Source: Bradyrhizobium symbiodeficiens
GTDB lineage: Bacteria > Pseudomonadota > Alphaproteobacteria > Rhizobiales > Xanthobacteraceae
Assembly: GCF_002266465.3 (NCBI RefSeq)
Contig: NZ_CP029427.2
Span: forward strand, 2,358,501-2,422,500
Reading direction: 5' to 3'
Length of the DNA: 64,000 nt
Numbering within the stretch: position 1 is the first letter of the stretch; the number at the start of each line of letters is the position of its first letter. Positions 17,101 to 26,924 of the stretch are shown piece by piece. A program made the position numbers and the translations under genes. The notes under the pieces are model-generated. The model saw only the letters and a list, made by a program, of their open reading frames with translations. It was not told the DNA's origin and made no database searches.

Positions 17101-17290
17101 CGCGGCCAGCCGCTTCTCGATCGGCCTGGTCGTCGTGGCCGGCATGTCGATCGGCACGCTGTTCACGTTGTTCGTGCTGCCTGCCGTCTACGTGGTTCTG
17201 GCCACTGACCATCGCGCGGCGGCAGATTCCGACCGGAACAAGCAGGTCAGCGAGTTCGACCTAGGCTCCAAGGCCCTCCGGCCGACCTGA
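14195..17290 (+). CDS. RND efflux pump inner-membrane transporter, HAE1 family
   Basis: The 1031-residue transporter has the RND layout: TM1 (VLSVVVSLLILLIGLRAAMV), a large periplasmic loop, TM2-6 with VLAIGLVVDDAIVVVENIHR (the proton-relay Asp pair in TM4), a second periplasmic loop, and TM8-12 with VGLITKHGILMVEFANELQ (relay Lys position). Length matches AcrB/MexB/MdtB relatives (1020-1050). It exports hydrophobic or amphiphilic compounds by proton antiport. ATG 14195 lies 68 bases past the adaptor gene. A terminator follows at 17314. Substrates cannot be told. Confidence 0.93.
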   Translation: MRFTDIFIKRPVLSVVVSLLILLIGLRAAMVLPIRQYPKLSNTVINITTVYPGASADLIQGFITTPIEQAVASAEGVDYMTSSSVLGTSTIQVYIKLNFDPNQALTEVLAKTNSVKYLIPKESNDPIVTKTTGQTTAVMYLGFSSEELSGSAISDYLTRVVQPVLSTVDGVASADILGGQTFAMRLWLDPMKMAGRNVSSADVAAAIQANNFQSAAGQTKGYLIVSNISTNTSLTDVNQFRKMIVKAKDGGFVRMEDIATVELAAQSTDASVAFNGEHAIFIGVNATPQGNPLTLVKGVRALFPELERNLPPSMKMKVAYDSTKFIQSSIDEVEKTLGEAVIIVIVVIFLFLASLRSVIIPVVTIPLSMIGVCTLMLALGFSFNLLTLLAMVLAIGLVVDDAIVVVENIHRHLEEGKTPVQASVEGAREIVGPVISMTITLAAVYAPIGFLGGLTGSLFREFAFTLAGSVIVSGVIALTLSPMMCSVLLKNTEEGRFAKGVNKVFGALTRWYGRRLDRSLDYKAITGLFAITILGLVGFLYMHTSKELAPEEDQGIVFAVTKAPKYANIDYVDFYGEKLDKEFEKFPETDLRFVLNGINGPQGGIAGMLLKPWDERKRSSIQLKPLVQAELSKIEGVQAFAFNLPPLPGGPGGLPVQMVINSTAGFQTVFEQMEKLKDAARKSGMFIVSDSDLAYNQPTVEVTIDRTKAQDLGVNMQNLGSTLAILLGGNYINRFNLEGRSYQVIPQVPRSSRLSPQSLGGYYVTTNTGQQLPLSTVVSVRTKTAPNSLTHYNQLNSATFSAVPMPGVTVGAAVDFLEGEAKKLPAGFSHDYLADSRQYVQEGNQLAITFGFALIIIFLVLAAQFESLRDPFVIMISVPMAIVGALIPLFFGMATMNIYTQVGLLTLVGLITKHGILMVEFANELQVNERLDRRSAIEMSARIRLRPILMTTAAMVTGLIPLLTATGAGAASRFSIGLVVVAGMSIGTLFTLFVLPAVYVVLATDHRAAADSDRNKQVSEFDLGSKALRPT

Positions 17291-17313
17291 AGTCGCCAGT
17301 TGGCAAGCGAACC

Positions 17314-17350
17314 AAAGGGCGGCAGCGGCGGGACCGATGCCGCCCTTTTT
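17314..17350 (+). terminator. Intrinsic terminator of the efflux operon
   Basis: AAAGGGCGGCA (17314-17324) pairs with TGCCGCCCTTT (17338-17348), and the T run extends to 17350. It sits 23 bases past the pump stop and before the kinase gene, separating the two units. Confidence 0.85.
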
Positions 17351-17444
17351 CGTTGTGCTCGGGCGCCTGCGTCGCCGCCACTGGGCCGGTCTTGTCCCGC
17401 GCTTGCGAAAGACAAGGCCGCGTCTTCTTGCTAGGTTCCGGGCG

Positions 17445-20027
17445 ATGAGCCTGTCCCTTCATCCCGACACCCCGCAAGCCAGGACGCTGCCGAGCCCGAC
17501 TCCGGCTGGCGCTGACTCCGGCGCGGTTGCGGGGCGGCGAATCAGGACCCGGCTGTTCACCAAATATGTCGCGCTGTTCGTGGCCGTCGTCGCCATCGCG
17601 CTGCTCGCCAACGGTCTGTTCGAGGTCTTCTTCTATTATCGCGAGCACAAGGCGTCCTTGATCCGGGTCCAGCATGAGCAGGCCGAGGCGGCCGCGGCCA
17701 AGATCGGCCAGTTCGTCAAGGAGATCGAGAGCCAGCTCGGCTGGACCACGCAGCTGCCGTGGTCGGCGGGCTCGATCGAGCAGCGCCGGTTCGACGCGCT
17801 GCGGCTGCTGCGCCAGGTGCCCGCCATCACCGAGCTTGCCCAGGTCGATTCGACCGGCAAGGAACGGTTGCGGGTCTCGCGGCTGGCGATGGACGCTCTC
17901 GAGAGCGGGATCGACCTGTCCAATGATCCGAAGTTCACCGAAGCGGTCGCGCACAAGATCTATTACGGCCCGGTCTATTTCCGCCGGGAGTCCGAGCCCT
18001 ACATGACGCTGGCGCTGGCCGGAGCCCGCAGGGATGCTGGTGTCAGCATCGCCGAGGTCAATCTCAAGCTGATCTGGGACGTGGTCTCGCAAATCAAGGT
18101 CGGCCAGCGCGGGCACGCTTATGTGGTCGGCCCGGAGGGCCGCCTGATCGCCCATCCCGACATCAGTCTCGTGCTGCGCAACACCGACATGTCCGGGCTC
18201 GCCCAGGTGCGTGCCGCGCAGGCTGCCGGCGGCACCATGCCGGGCGCGCTCGAGGAAGCGCGCAATATCCAGGGACAGAAGGTCTTGACGGCATCGGCTC
18301 CAATCGAGCCGCTGCACTGGACCATGTTCGTCGAGCTCCCGGTTGAGGAGGCCTATGCATCGCTTTATGCCTCGCTGCAGCGGCTCGCGATCGTGCTGCT
18401 CGCAGCATCCATTTTCGCGGTGCTCGCCGGGATATTTTTGGCGCGCCGCATGGTCGGGCCGATCCAGGCGCTGCGCAGCGGTGCCGAACGGATCGGCGGT
18501 GGCGACTTCTCCCAGCGCATCTCGATCAAGACGGGAGACGAACTCGAGGGTCTCGCAAACCAGTTCAACGACATGGGCGCGCGCTTGCAGGAGTCCTATG
18601 CGGACCTCGAGAACAAGGTGGAACGGCGAACTGCCGAGTTGAGCGAGTCCCTGCAGCAGCAGACGGCGACCGCCGATGTGCTGAAGGTCATCAGCCGGTC
18701 GGCGTTCGATCTGCAAACCGTGCTGAACACGCTTGTCGGATCGGCAGCCCGCTTGTGTGACGCTGACGAAGGGACGATCTTTCGGCCGAGCGATGGCGTC
18801 TTCTACCTCGCGGCAAGCTTCGGGCTTGATGCGGAACAGGAAAACAAGCTTCGTACATTTGCTTCCGTGCCCGAACGGGGAAGTGTGGTCGGGCGTACGC
18901 TGCTTGATGCCAGGACGGTTCATGTCCCGGATGTGCAGGCCGACCCGGAATTTGCGCCGTCGTCCGCGCGAAGGCGTTCGAACGTGCGTACGATGCTTGG
19001 TGTTCCCCTGCTTCGGGAAGGATCGCCAATAGGCGTGTTCGTCTTGACGCGACATATGGTGCGTCCCTTCAGCAAGAAGCAGATCGAACTCGCCACCACG
19101 TTTGCGGATCAGGCCCTTATTGCGATCGAGAATGTCCGATTGTTCGAGGAGGTCCAGGAACGCACCCAGGCACTGTCGCAATCGCTCGACGAGTTGCGCG
19201 CCGCCCAGGACCGCTTGGTCCAGACCGAGAAGCTCGCCTCGCTCGGCCAGCTCACCGCCGGCATCGCTCACGAGATCAAGAACCCGCTCAACTTCGTCAA
19301 CAATTTCTCCGCGGTCTCGACCGAGCTGATCGACGAGCTCAAGGAGGCCCTGCAATCGGCCGCACTTGACGGCAAGACCAGGGAGGAGATCGACGAGCTG
19401 ACCGGCATGCTCAGGAGCAACCTCGAGAAGGTGGTGCAGCACGGCAAGCGGGCCGATTCCATCGTCAGGAACATGCTATTGCATTCGCGCGAGGGCTCCG
19501 GCGAGCATCGAGCCGTCGACATCAATGCGATCGTGGAGGAGAGCCTCAATCTCGCCTATCACGGCGCACGCGCCGAACATCCCTCCTTCAACGTCACGCT
19601 CCAGCGCACGTTCGATCCCGCCGCCGGCATGGTCGACATTTATCCGCAGGAGATCACGCGCGTCTTCCTCAACCTGATCTCGAACGGCTTCTATGCCACT
19701 GCCAAGCGGAGGGAGAGCGCGGGTGAGACCTTCGAGCCGACCCTGAGCGCGGCAACCAAGGACCTCGGCGGCAGGGTGGAAATCCGGATCCGCGACAATG
19801 GCACGGGAATTCCGCCCGAGGTGAAGGAGAGGATGTTCAATCCCTTCTTCACCACCAAGCCGGCCGGCGAGGGCACCGGGCTCGGCCTGTCCATGAGCCA
19901 CGATATCGTCGTGAAGCAGCACGGCGGCACCATCGACGTGAACACCATACAAGGTGTATTCACCGAGTTCATCATCACCCTGCCGCGCACGATGGCGGCG
20001 GAGGGCACCTCCGGAGGCAAGTCGTGA
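17445..20027 (+). CDS. Membrane sensor histidine kinase with Cache, HAMP and GAF domains
   Basis: About 860 residues from ATG 17445; an upstream in-frame ATG at 17337 lies on the terminator and is rejected. TM1 is near residues 42-64, a periplasmic Cache-type sensor at 65-312 (VYFRRESEPYMTLALAGARR; GHAYVVGPEGRLIAHPDISL), TM2 near 313-335, HAMP at 335-388, a coiled coil, and GAF at about 430-560. HisKA has LGQLTAGIAHEIKNPLNFVN with His near 609; HATPase has the N box (FLNLISNGFYA), DNGTGIPP and EGTGLGLSMSHDIV. The stop overlaps the first receiver gene (GTGA). The signal is unknown; Cache domains often bind small carboxylates or amino acids. Confidence 0.92.
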   Translation: MSLSLHPDTPQARTLPSPTPAGADSGAVAGRRIRTRLFTKYVALFVAVVAIALLANGLFEVFFYYREHKASLIRVQHEQAEAAAAKIGQFVKEIESQLGWTTQLPWSAGSIEQRRFDALRLLRQVPAITELAQVDSTGKERLRVSRLAMDALESGIDLSNDPKFTEAVAHKIYYGPVYFRRESEPYMTLALAGARRDAGVSIAEVNLKLIWDVVSQIKVGQRGHAYVVGPEGRLIAHPDISLVLRNTDMSGLAQVRAAQAAGGTMPGALEEARNIQGQKVLTASAPIEPLHWTMFVELPVEEAYASLYASLQRLAIVLLAASIFAVLAGIFLARRMVGPIQALRSGAERIGGGDFSQRISIKTGDELEGLANQFNDMGARLQESYADLENKVERRTAELSESLQQQTATADVLKVISRSAFDLQTVLNTLVGSAARLCDADEGTIFRPSDGVFYLAASFGLDAEQENKLRTFASVPERGSVVGRTLLDARTVHVPDVQADPEFAPSSARRRSNVRTMLGVPLLREGSPIGVFVLTRHMVRPFSKKQIELATTFADQALIAIENVRLFEEVQERTQALSQSLDELRAAQDRLVQTEKLASLGQLTAGIAHEIKNPLNFVNNFSAVSTELIDELKEALQSAALDGKTREEIDELTGMLRSNLEKVVQHGKRADSIVRNMLLHSREGSGEHRAVDINAIVEESLNLAYHGARAEHPSFNVTLQRTFDPAAGMVDIYPQEITRVFLNLISNGFYATAKRRESAGETFEPTLSAATKDLGGRVEIRIRDNGTGIPPEVKERMFNPFFTTKPAGEGTGLGLSMSHDIVVKQHGGTIDVNTIQGVFTEFIITLPRTMAAEGTSGGKS

Positions 20028-20413
20028 ACGTTTATATCCTGGTCGTCGACGACGAGCCCGACGTCGAGGCGCTGTTCCGGCAGCAATTCCGGCGCGAGCT
20101 GCGCGCCGGCCGCTTCCAGATGGAGTTCGCCTCCTCCGCGCCTGATGCACTCAAGCGGGCCGCCGAGGTTCGCGATCCCTCGTTGATCCTGATCCTGTCC
20201 GACATCAACATGCCCGGCATGAGTGGGCTCGACATGCTGCCGAAAGTACGTGCCGCACATCCGGACGTTCCCGTCATCATGATCACGGCCTATGGCGACG
20301 CCGAGACGCGACGAAAGGCGATCGAGCGCGGCGCCGTCGGGCTCTTGACCAAGCCGATCGACTTCGCGCTGCTGCGGCAGGAGATCGACACGAGGCTCGA
20401 GCAAGCCGCATGA
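20024..20413 (+). CDS. Single-domain response regulator receiver
   Basis: A 129-residue REC domain with the acidic pair in LVVDDEPD, phosphoacceptor Asp in [15 protein letters not shown], Thr in VIMITAYGD and Lys in LLTKPID. There is no output domain. GTG start at 20024 overlaps the kinase stop; its stop overlaps the next gene's ATG (ATGA). It may act as a phosphate sink, an adaptor or a competitor for the neighbouring receiver-cyclase, to which its motifs are strikingly similar. Confidence 0.92.
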   Translation: MNVYILVVDDEPDVEALFRQQFRRELRAGRFQMEFASSAPDALKRAAEVRDPSLILILSDINMPGMSGLDMLPKVRAAHPDVPVIMITAYGDAETRRKAIERGAVGLLTKPIDFALLRQEIDTRLEQAA

Positions 20414-21660
20414 GCGCGACCATCCTCTTCGTCGACGACGAGCCGGATCTCGAAGCGCTGGTCCTGCAAAAGTTTCGCAGGCAGATCCGCGACGGACAGG
20501 TCACCATCATATTCGCCCGCGACGGTGTCGAGGCGCTGGCCTCGCTCGAGCGGAATCCGCAAGTCGATATGGTGGTCTCCGATATCAACATGCCCAGGAT
20601 GGACGGGCTATCGTTGCTCGCGAAACTCCAGGAGGCCGAAGACAAGAAGTCGACCATCATCGTCTCGGCCTATGGCGACATGAGCAACATCCGCACCGCC
20701 ATGAACCGCGGCGCGTTTGACTTCCTGACCAAGCCGATCGACTTCGCCGATCTGGAAGCCACGATCGAGAAGACCATCCGCCATATCGAGATGCTGCGCG
20801 AGGTGCGGCGCCGGCAGGCGGAGGCCGAGCGCGCTCACGCCGCGTTATCGCGCCATTTCTCGCCCGAGCTTGCCAGGCGTCTGGCCGCCAGCGGTGACGG
20901 CGATGGGATCGAAGTTCAATGGCGCGATGTCGCCACCATCTTCACCGATATTACTGGCTTCACTTCGTTGGTCGAGACCGCGTCGCCCGAGACGTTGGGC
21001 AAGCTGCTCAACGAGTATGTCGGCGGCATGACTGAAATCGTCTTCGGACATGAGGGCACGGTCGCGAAGATCATCGGCGATGCGATCCAGGTGCTGTTCA
21101 ACGCGCCCGGCGATCAGCCGGATTATGCCACACGTGCGGTCGCCTGCGCCCATGAGCTCGACGCCTGGGCGCAGGACTTTCGCGCGCGCCAGAGCGCCAT
21201 GGGCGTGAGCTTCGGTGCCACCCGCATCGGCATTCACGCCGGTTCCGCGCTGGTCGGCAATTTCGGCGGCAATCGCTTCTTCGACTACACCGCGTATGGG
21301 GACTCCATCAACATTGCGGCACGGCTGGAGGCCGCCAACAAGCATCTGGGCACCCGCATCTGCGTCAGCGCCAGCATCGCCGAGGCGGCCGAGAATTTTC
21401 AAGGCCGCCCCGTGGGGGAGCTGATGCTGCGCGGACGCAGCGAGCCGTTGCGCGCGTTCGAGCCGCTGCTGCAGGCCAAATTCGAAGCGCCGGAAACGGC
21501 TCTGTATTCCGAGGCTTTCGCCAAGATGGAGGCCGGTGATGTCGCGGCCATGCCGGCCTTCGCCGCGCTGGTCGGCATGCACGCCGACGATTCCCTGGCC
21601 GGCTTTCACCTGAAGCGCCTGCTCAACGGCGCCAAAGGCATTCGCATGCAACTGGAATAG
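20410..21660 (+). CDS. Response regulator with class III adenylate/guanylate cyclase output
   Basis: 416 residues. REC spans 1-125 ([33 protein letters not shown]), then a linker with [19 protein letters not shown] sequence and a class III cyclase domain at about 165-345. Catalytic elements are present: metal Asp in [15 protein letters not shown] and [10 protein letters not shown], the adenine-selecting Lys just before (TVAKII), and the transition-state Asn and Arg in [18 protein letters not shown] therefore predict active adenylate cyclase, controlled by phosphorylation from the upstream kinase. A C-terminal stretch of about 70 residues is unassigned. ATG 20410 overlaps the previous stop. 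Confidence 0.9.
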   Translation: MSATILFVDDEPDLEALVLQKFRRQIRDGQVTIIFARDGVEALASLERNPQVDMVVSDINMPRMDGLSLLAKLQEAEDKKSTIIVSAYGDMSNIRTAMNRGAFDFLTKPIDFADLEATIEKTIRHIEMLREVRRRQAEAERAHAALSRHFSPELARRLAASGDGDGIEVQWRDVATIFTDITGFTSLVETASPETLGKLLNEYVGGMTEIVFGHEGTVAKIIGDAIQVLFNAPGDQPDYATRAVACAHELDAWAQDFRARQSAMGVSFGATRIGIHAGSALVGNFGGNRFFDYTAYGDSINIAARLEAANKHLGTRICVSASIAEAAENFQGRPVGELMLRGRSEPLRAFEPLLQAKFEAPETALYSEAFAKMEAGDVAAMPAFAALVGMHADDSLAGFHLKRLLNGAKGIRMQLE

Positions 21661-21669
21661 GAGTTCGTC

Positions 21670-22416
21670 ATGGTTCGCGAGTTCTCTGCCGGCAATTACC
21701 GCTTCATTCCGTCCGTGTTTCAATATTCGGCAGGTGCCGTCGCGGATGACGGCTACGAGATCGAGCGCGTTCGCTTCGACCGTCTGGTGCCGCTTGCGGA
21801 GGGGTTTGCGCTGGCTGCAAAGTTCATCCAGGATGCCGGGCGGCCGCTGACGGCGTTCTGCGCCTGCGAGCTGCGTTCACCGGCGGCCTTCAGCGAAGAG
21901 GGCTTTCGCGCCTTCAACCTGCATTATGTGAAGACGCTGTCGGAATGGGGCATCTTCGACGGCACCACCAATCCGGTGGCGCGCAGCAATGTCTGTCCGG
22001 AGATCGATCCGCCGGCCGAGCCGTCGTTCTATGCGTTCTCGTTCACGCGGCCGACCCGCTCAAAGGCGCCGTCCTTCGTGATATCAGGCGGTGCCGAGGC
22101 GCGCGAAGGCAGCGGTACCTATGTCGAGCGCACCGTGCGCTATCGCGACCTCAGCCCGGAGGGGCTGCGGGAGAAGGTGCGCTTCACCACGACGTCGCAG
22201 ATGGAAAGCCGGATGGCGGCCTTCGGCTTCGGCTGGAGCGAAACGACCGCGGTGCAGGCCTATTCCGTGCACGATTTCCACCACGCACTCGTCGACGAAC
22301 TGGTCCGTCGCGGCGCGTTGCGCTCGGGCCTGACCTGGCATTTTGCGCGTCCGCCGGTGGTCGATCTCGAATACGAGATGGATTGCCGCCGGGTGTTGCG
22401 CGAGGTGGTGATTTAA
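21670..22416 (+). CDS. Possible 2-aminomuconate deaminase, CnbZ-like
   Basis: A 248-residue soluble protein starting MVREFSAGNYRFIPSVFQYS. The opening and length recall CnbZ, the 2-amino-5-chloromuconate deaminase from nitrobenzene degraders, as annotated in many Bradyrhizobium genomes; this is memory of the family, not a search. Other stretches are ERVRFDRLVPLAEGFALAAK and GISDGT-like EWGIFDGTTNPVARSNVCPE. No aminophenol or muconate genes are next to it. ATG 21670 has GGAG upstream. It follows the cyclase gene by nine bases and overlaps the opposite-strand permease gene by four bases at the 3' end. Confidence 0.5.
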   Translation: MVREFSAGNYRFIPSVFQYSAGAVADDGYEIERVRFDRLVPLAEGFALAAKFIQDAGRPLTAFCACELRSPAAFSEEGFRAFNLHYVKTLSEWGIFDGTTNPVARSNVCPEIDPPAEPSFYAFSFTRPTRSKAPSFVISGGAEAREGSGTYVERTVRYRDLSPEGLREKVRFTTTSQMESRMAAFGFGWSETTAVQAYSVHDFHHALVDELVRRGALRSGLTWHFARPPVVDLEYEMDCRRVLREVVI

Positions 22417-23300
22417 CGCTGCCTTGGGTCGAGCGCATCGCGCAGGCCGTCACCGAGCAGATTCAGCGACAGCACCACAAGGAAGATCGCGAGCCCCGGC
22501 CAGATCGCCATCCACGGCGCCTGGGTCAGGAAGCGCTGCGCCGCATTGAGCATGCTGCCCCATGACGGCGCCGGCGGCTGCTGGCCGAGGCCGAGGAACG
22601 ACAACGCCGCCTCGGCGATGATGGCGGCGGCGATCGACAGCGTCGCCTGCACCAGAAGTGTGGGCAGGACGTTCGGCAGGATATGCGAGAACGCAATGCG
22701 CCAGGGCGGATTGCCGAGCGCGCGCGCGGCTTCGACATAATCCTCGGCCTTGACGACGAGCACCTGGCCGCGGGTCAGGCGGATGAAGATCGGCGTTGCG
22801 GAGATGCCGATCGCAATCATGGCATTGCCGAGACTCGGCCCGAGGAATGCCGCCAGCGCGATCGCCAGGATCAGGAACGGGCAGGCCAGCATCGCGTCCG
22901 TGATCCGGCTGATCAGCGCGTCGACGAAGCCGCCGCGATAGCCGGCGAGAAGGCCAAGCGGCACCCCGATGCCGAGCGCGATCGCGACCGAGATCAGACC
23001 CGCGAGCAGCGATGCCCGGGCGCCGTAAACGACGCGGCTCAGGATGTCGCGGCCGAGCTCGTCGGTACCGAACCAGTGCGCGGCGGTGGGCGGCTTGCGC
23101 ACCAGGCTCCAGCTCGTCGCGATGGGATCATAGGGCACGACGAGCGGTGCGAAGGCAGCAAGCAGGATGAACGCCGTGAGCACGACGAGCCCGAACACGG
23201 CGGCCTTGCGCTTGAACAGCCGCCGCCGGGCGCGGCGTGCCGGGCTGTCCAGCTCGTAGGCTTGGATGGAAGGGCTGGCTGGCAGCGCAGCGTCGGTCAT
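22413..23300 (-). CDS. Peptide-type ABC permease, DppC family (importer 1)
   Basis: 295 residues. A cytoplasmic N-terminus (ARRARRRLFKRKAAVFGLVV) leads into TM1, followed by the OppC extracellular segment LVVPYDPIATSW and HWFGTDELGRDILSRVVYGA, and the EAA loop YVEAARALGNPPWRIAFSHI. It is the inner-membrane partner of the DppB-type gene upstream by three bases. The last bases overlap the convergent CnbZ-like gene. The cargo class is di- or oligopeptides or related compounds. Confidence 0.92.
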   Translation of the reverse strand: MTDAALPASPSIQAYELDSPARRARRRLFKRKAAVFGLVVLTAFILLAAFAPLVVPYDPIATSWSLVRKPPTAAHWFGTDELGRDILSRVVYGARASLLAGLISVAIALGIGVPLGLLAGYRGGFVDALISRITDAMLACPFLILAIALAAFLGPSLGNAMIAIGISATPIFIRLTRGQVLVVKAEDYVEAARALGNPPWRIAFSHILPNVLPTLLVQATLSIAAAIIAEAALSFLGLGQQPPAPSWGSMLNAAQRFLTQAPWMAIWPGLAIFLVVLSLNLLGDGLRDALDPRQR

Positions 23301-23303
23301 CGA

Positions 23304-24245
23304 CTAGCCCCTCAGCCGCGGATTGACGAGGATATAGGCGATATCGGCGACGAGGTTCAGCGTGATGTAGACCGTGGCCGTGACCAGCACGACGCCCTGC
23401 ACCACCGCGTAGTCGCGGTTGAAGACGGCATCCACGATCAGCTTGCCAAAACCGGGAATGGAGAAGATCTGCTCGGTCAGGACGGCGCCGGACAGCAGCG
23501 TGCCGAGTTCCAGCGCGCCGAGCGTGATGATGGGCGTCAGTGCATTGCGCATGGCGTGCTTGAGGATCACCGAGCGCTCGGAGAGCCCCTTCGCGCGCGC
23601 GGTGCGGACATAGTCGCTCTCCAGCACCTGAAGCATGGCGCTGCGGGTATGCCGCATCAGGACCGCGGAGATTGCATTGCCGAGCACGAAAGCCGGCATG
23701 ATGGTGGCAGCAAGGCTCGCGCGCCAGTCCTCGGTGAGCGGGACATAGCCCGATGCCGGCAGCCAGCCGAGCTTGATCGAGAACAGGAAGATCAGCATGA
23801 TCCCGAGCCAGAAATTCGGCGTCGAGATCCCCCACAGCGCGAACAGGTTGGCGCCATAGTCCCAGGCCGTGCCCTTCTTCACCGCGGAGACGATGCCTGC
23901 GGGAATACCGATGAGGAAGGCGATCAGGATCGCCATCGAGCCGAGTTGAAGCGTGACCGGCAATTTTTGCGCGATCAGCTCACGCACCGGCATCTTGTTG
24001 CGCAAGGACTCGCCGAAATTGCCGGTGAGGACTCCCTTGAGCCAGTACACATATTGCACGGGGATCGGCTGATCGAGCTTGTACTGCTGCCGGATCTGCT
24101 CGATCACGGCGGGATCGCGCTCCTCGCCCGCCATCACCAGTGCCGGATCGCCCGGCAGCAATTGCTGGAGCGAGAAGATCAGCACCGACACGAAGAACAG
24201 TGTCGGCACGATCTGCGCGATCCGGCGGGCGAGGAAGTTCAGCAT
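23304..24245 (-). CDS. Peptide-type ABC permease, DppB family (importer 1)
   Basis: The 313-residue permease starts MLNFLARRIAQIVPTLFFVS, typical of DppB, with the LLPGDPALVMAG segment after TM1 and the EAA loop DYVRTARAKGLSERSVILKH, then RNALTPIITLGALELGTLLS. It pairs with the downstream DppC-type protein; the binding protein gene is 31 bases upstream. Confidence 0.92.
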   Translation of the reverse strand: MLNFLARRIAQIVPTLFFVSVLIFSLQQLLPGDPALVMAGEERDPAVIEQIRQQYKLDQPIPVQYVYWLKGVLTGNFGESLRNKMPVRELIAQKLPVTLQLGSMAILIAFLIGIPAGIVSAVKKGTAWDYGANLFALWGISTPNFWLGIMLIFLFSIKLGWLPASGYVPLTEDWRASLAATIMPAFVLGNAISAVLMRHTRSAMLQVLESDYVRTARAKGLSERSVILKHAMRNALTPIITLGALELGTLLSGAVLTEQIFSIPGFGKLIVDAVFNRDYAVVQGVVLVTATVYITLNLVADIAYILVNPRLRG

Positions 24246-24276
24246 GGCCTCACGCGTGTTCCGGGCGCTACTGCGA

Positions 24277-25800
24277 TCATTTGAACTTCAACCCGACCAC
24301 GCGCACCAGCCCGTCCGGCATCTGCTTGTAGCCCTGAAGCTTGGTCGTGTGTGCGATCAGGAGCGTGCGGTGATAGATGTAGATGATCGGCAAATCGTCC
24401 AGCAGAATCTTGGTCAGCTTGGCGTAGATCGCCTTGCGCTCCTCGACATTGGACGTCGCCCGCCCGTCTTCCATCAGCTTGTCGGCTTCCGGATTGGCGT
24501 ACCCGCCGTCGTTCTGCGGTGCCTTGCTGCGCATGAAGATGTAGGAATTGCCGTCCGGGTCGATGCGGCCGCTCCAGTTGATCTGGAAGATCTGGAACTC
24601 GCCGGCCTGGGCCTGCTTGAAGGTCGTGGCGAATTCGACCGCGCGGATCTTGATGTCGAAGCCGGCTTCGGCGGCCATGGACTGGACGACCTGGGCCACG
24701 GCTTCGTTCTCCGCGCCCTTGGGGATCATGTAATCCACCGTCACCGGCGTGGTGACGCCGGCTTCCTTCAACAGCGCCTTGGCCTTCGCGATATCGCGGC
24801 CGTGAATCGGGAATGCCTTCTGGTAATAGGGATGCGTCGGGCTGACCCATTGATTGCCGGGCGTGAACTCGCCGTTGAAGACTACCTGATTGAGCGCTTC
24901 GCGATCGATCGAGAGGTCGAGCGCCTGGCGCACCTTCGCCGACTGGCTCAGCGGCCCCTTGGCCTTGTCGTTGCCGATATTGACGGTCAGGCCGAGATAG
25001 CCGAGCTCCGGCGCGGTCGACAGCACCAGCTTGGGATCGGCTCGGACGTCCTTGATGTCGGTGGCGAGCACGCGCTCGATCAGATCGAGACCGCCTGACT
25101 TCAGGTTCGCGAGCCGCACCGTCGCATCGACGATCGGCAGGAACACCACGCGATCGATGTGGATGTTGTCCTTGTTCCAGTAGTCGGCGAATTTCTCGAA
25201 CACGATGCGATCCTGCTGCACGCGCTCGACGAACTTGTAGGGGCCGGCGCAGACCGGATGCAGGCCGAATTTGTCGCCGGCCTCCTTCGCGGCCTTCGGC
25301 GAGACCATCATGCCGGAGCGGTCGGTGAGCTGGGCGATCAGCGGCGAGTAGGGGGTTTTCAGCACCAGCTTGATGGTGAGGGGATCGACCACCTCGACAT
25401 GGTCGACGCTGGCAAGCTCCGACTTGCGGAACGAGGTCGGCAGCGTCATGTGACGCTCGATCGAGAATTTTGCGGCTTCCGCGTCCAGCGGCTCGCCATC
25501 GTGGAATTTGACGCCCGGCCGGAGCTTGATCGTCATCTCCTTGCCGTCGGCCGAGGTCTCGTGGGACAGCGCGAGCTGCGGCACGATGTTGAGCTTCTCG
25601 TCGATGTCGAACAGCTTGTCGCAGAAGGCGGAGAACACGATGCGGCCGACATAGGTGCGGCCGATGCTGGGATCGAGGATATCAGGGTCCTCGGCGATGC
25701 CGATGCGAAGCGTGGTCTGAGCTTGAACTTGGCTTTGGGCTGCGCCCGCGAGCGACGTCAGCACAGCCGACGCCAGGATTGTCAAACGCATGAAATTCAT
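24277..25800 (-). CDS. Peptide-type ABC substrate-binding protein, SBP_bac_5 (importer 1)
   Basis: About 507 residues from ATG 25800 (TTG at 25809 would abut the GAGG ribosome site). A signal peptide MNFMRLTILASAVLTSLAGA is followed by TTLRIGIAEDPDILDPSIGR, then GKEMTIKLRPGVKFHDGEPL, the signature region of DppA/OppA-like periplasmic receptors. The position between DppF and DppB genes is unusual but intact. In this neighbourhood (GGT, DUF1028) glutathione or gamma-glutamyl peptides are plausible ligands, by inference. Confidence 0.92.
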   Translation of the reverse strand: MNFMRLTILASAVLTSLAGAAQSQVQAQTTLRIGIAEDPDILDPSIGRTYVGRIVFSAFCDKLFDIDEKLNIVPQLALSHETSADGKEMTIKLRPGVKFHDGEPLDAEAAKFSIERHMTLPTSFRKSELASVDHVEVVDPLTIKLVLKTPYSPLIAQLTDRSGMMVSPKAAKEAGDKFGLHPVCAGPYKFVERVQQDRIVFEKFADYWNKDNIHIDRVVFLPIVDATVRLANLKSGGLDLIERVLATDIKDVRADPKLVLSTAPELGYLGLTVNIGNDKAKGPLSQSAKVRQALDLSIDREALNQVVFNGEFTPGNQWVSPTHPYYQKAFPIHGRDIAKAKALLKEAGVTTPVTVDYMIPKGAENEAVAQVVQSMAAEAGFDIKIRAVEFATTFKQAQAGEFQIFQINWSGRIDPDGNSYIFMRSKAPQNDGGYANPEADKLMEDGRATSNVEERKAIYAKLTKILLDDLPIIYIYHRTLLIAHTTKLQGYKQMPDGLVRVVGLKFK

Positions 25801-25823
25801 CGCTCTCAACCTCGGTTTTGCGA

Positions 25824-26923
<1,100 letters not shown>

Positions 26924-26924
<1 letters not shown>

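Noticed and set aside
14168..17212. Long open frames on the minus strand across the RND pump gene (about 420 and 548 codons).
   Set aside because: They are antisense to a strongly conserved gene, rich in Arg, His, Asp and Gln with no motif or ribosome site. High GC removes stops in this frame.
17247..19442. A 731-codon minus-strand frame across the histidine kinase.
   Set aside because: It mirrors the codon pattern of the kinase and has no recognisable domain.
22683..24284. A 533-codon plus-strand frame over the DppC and DppB genes.
   Set aside because: Antisense to two clear permeases and composed of Arg/Asp/His-rich low-complexity sequence.
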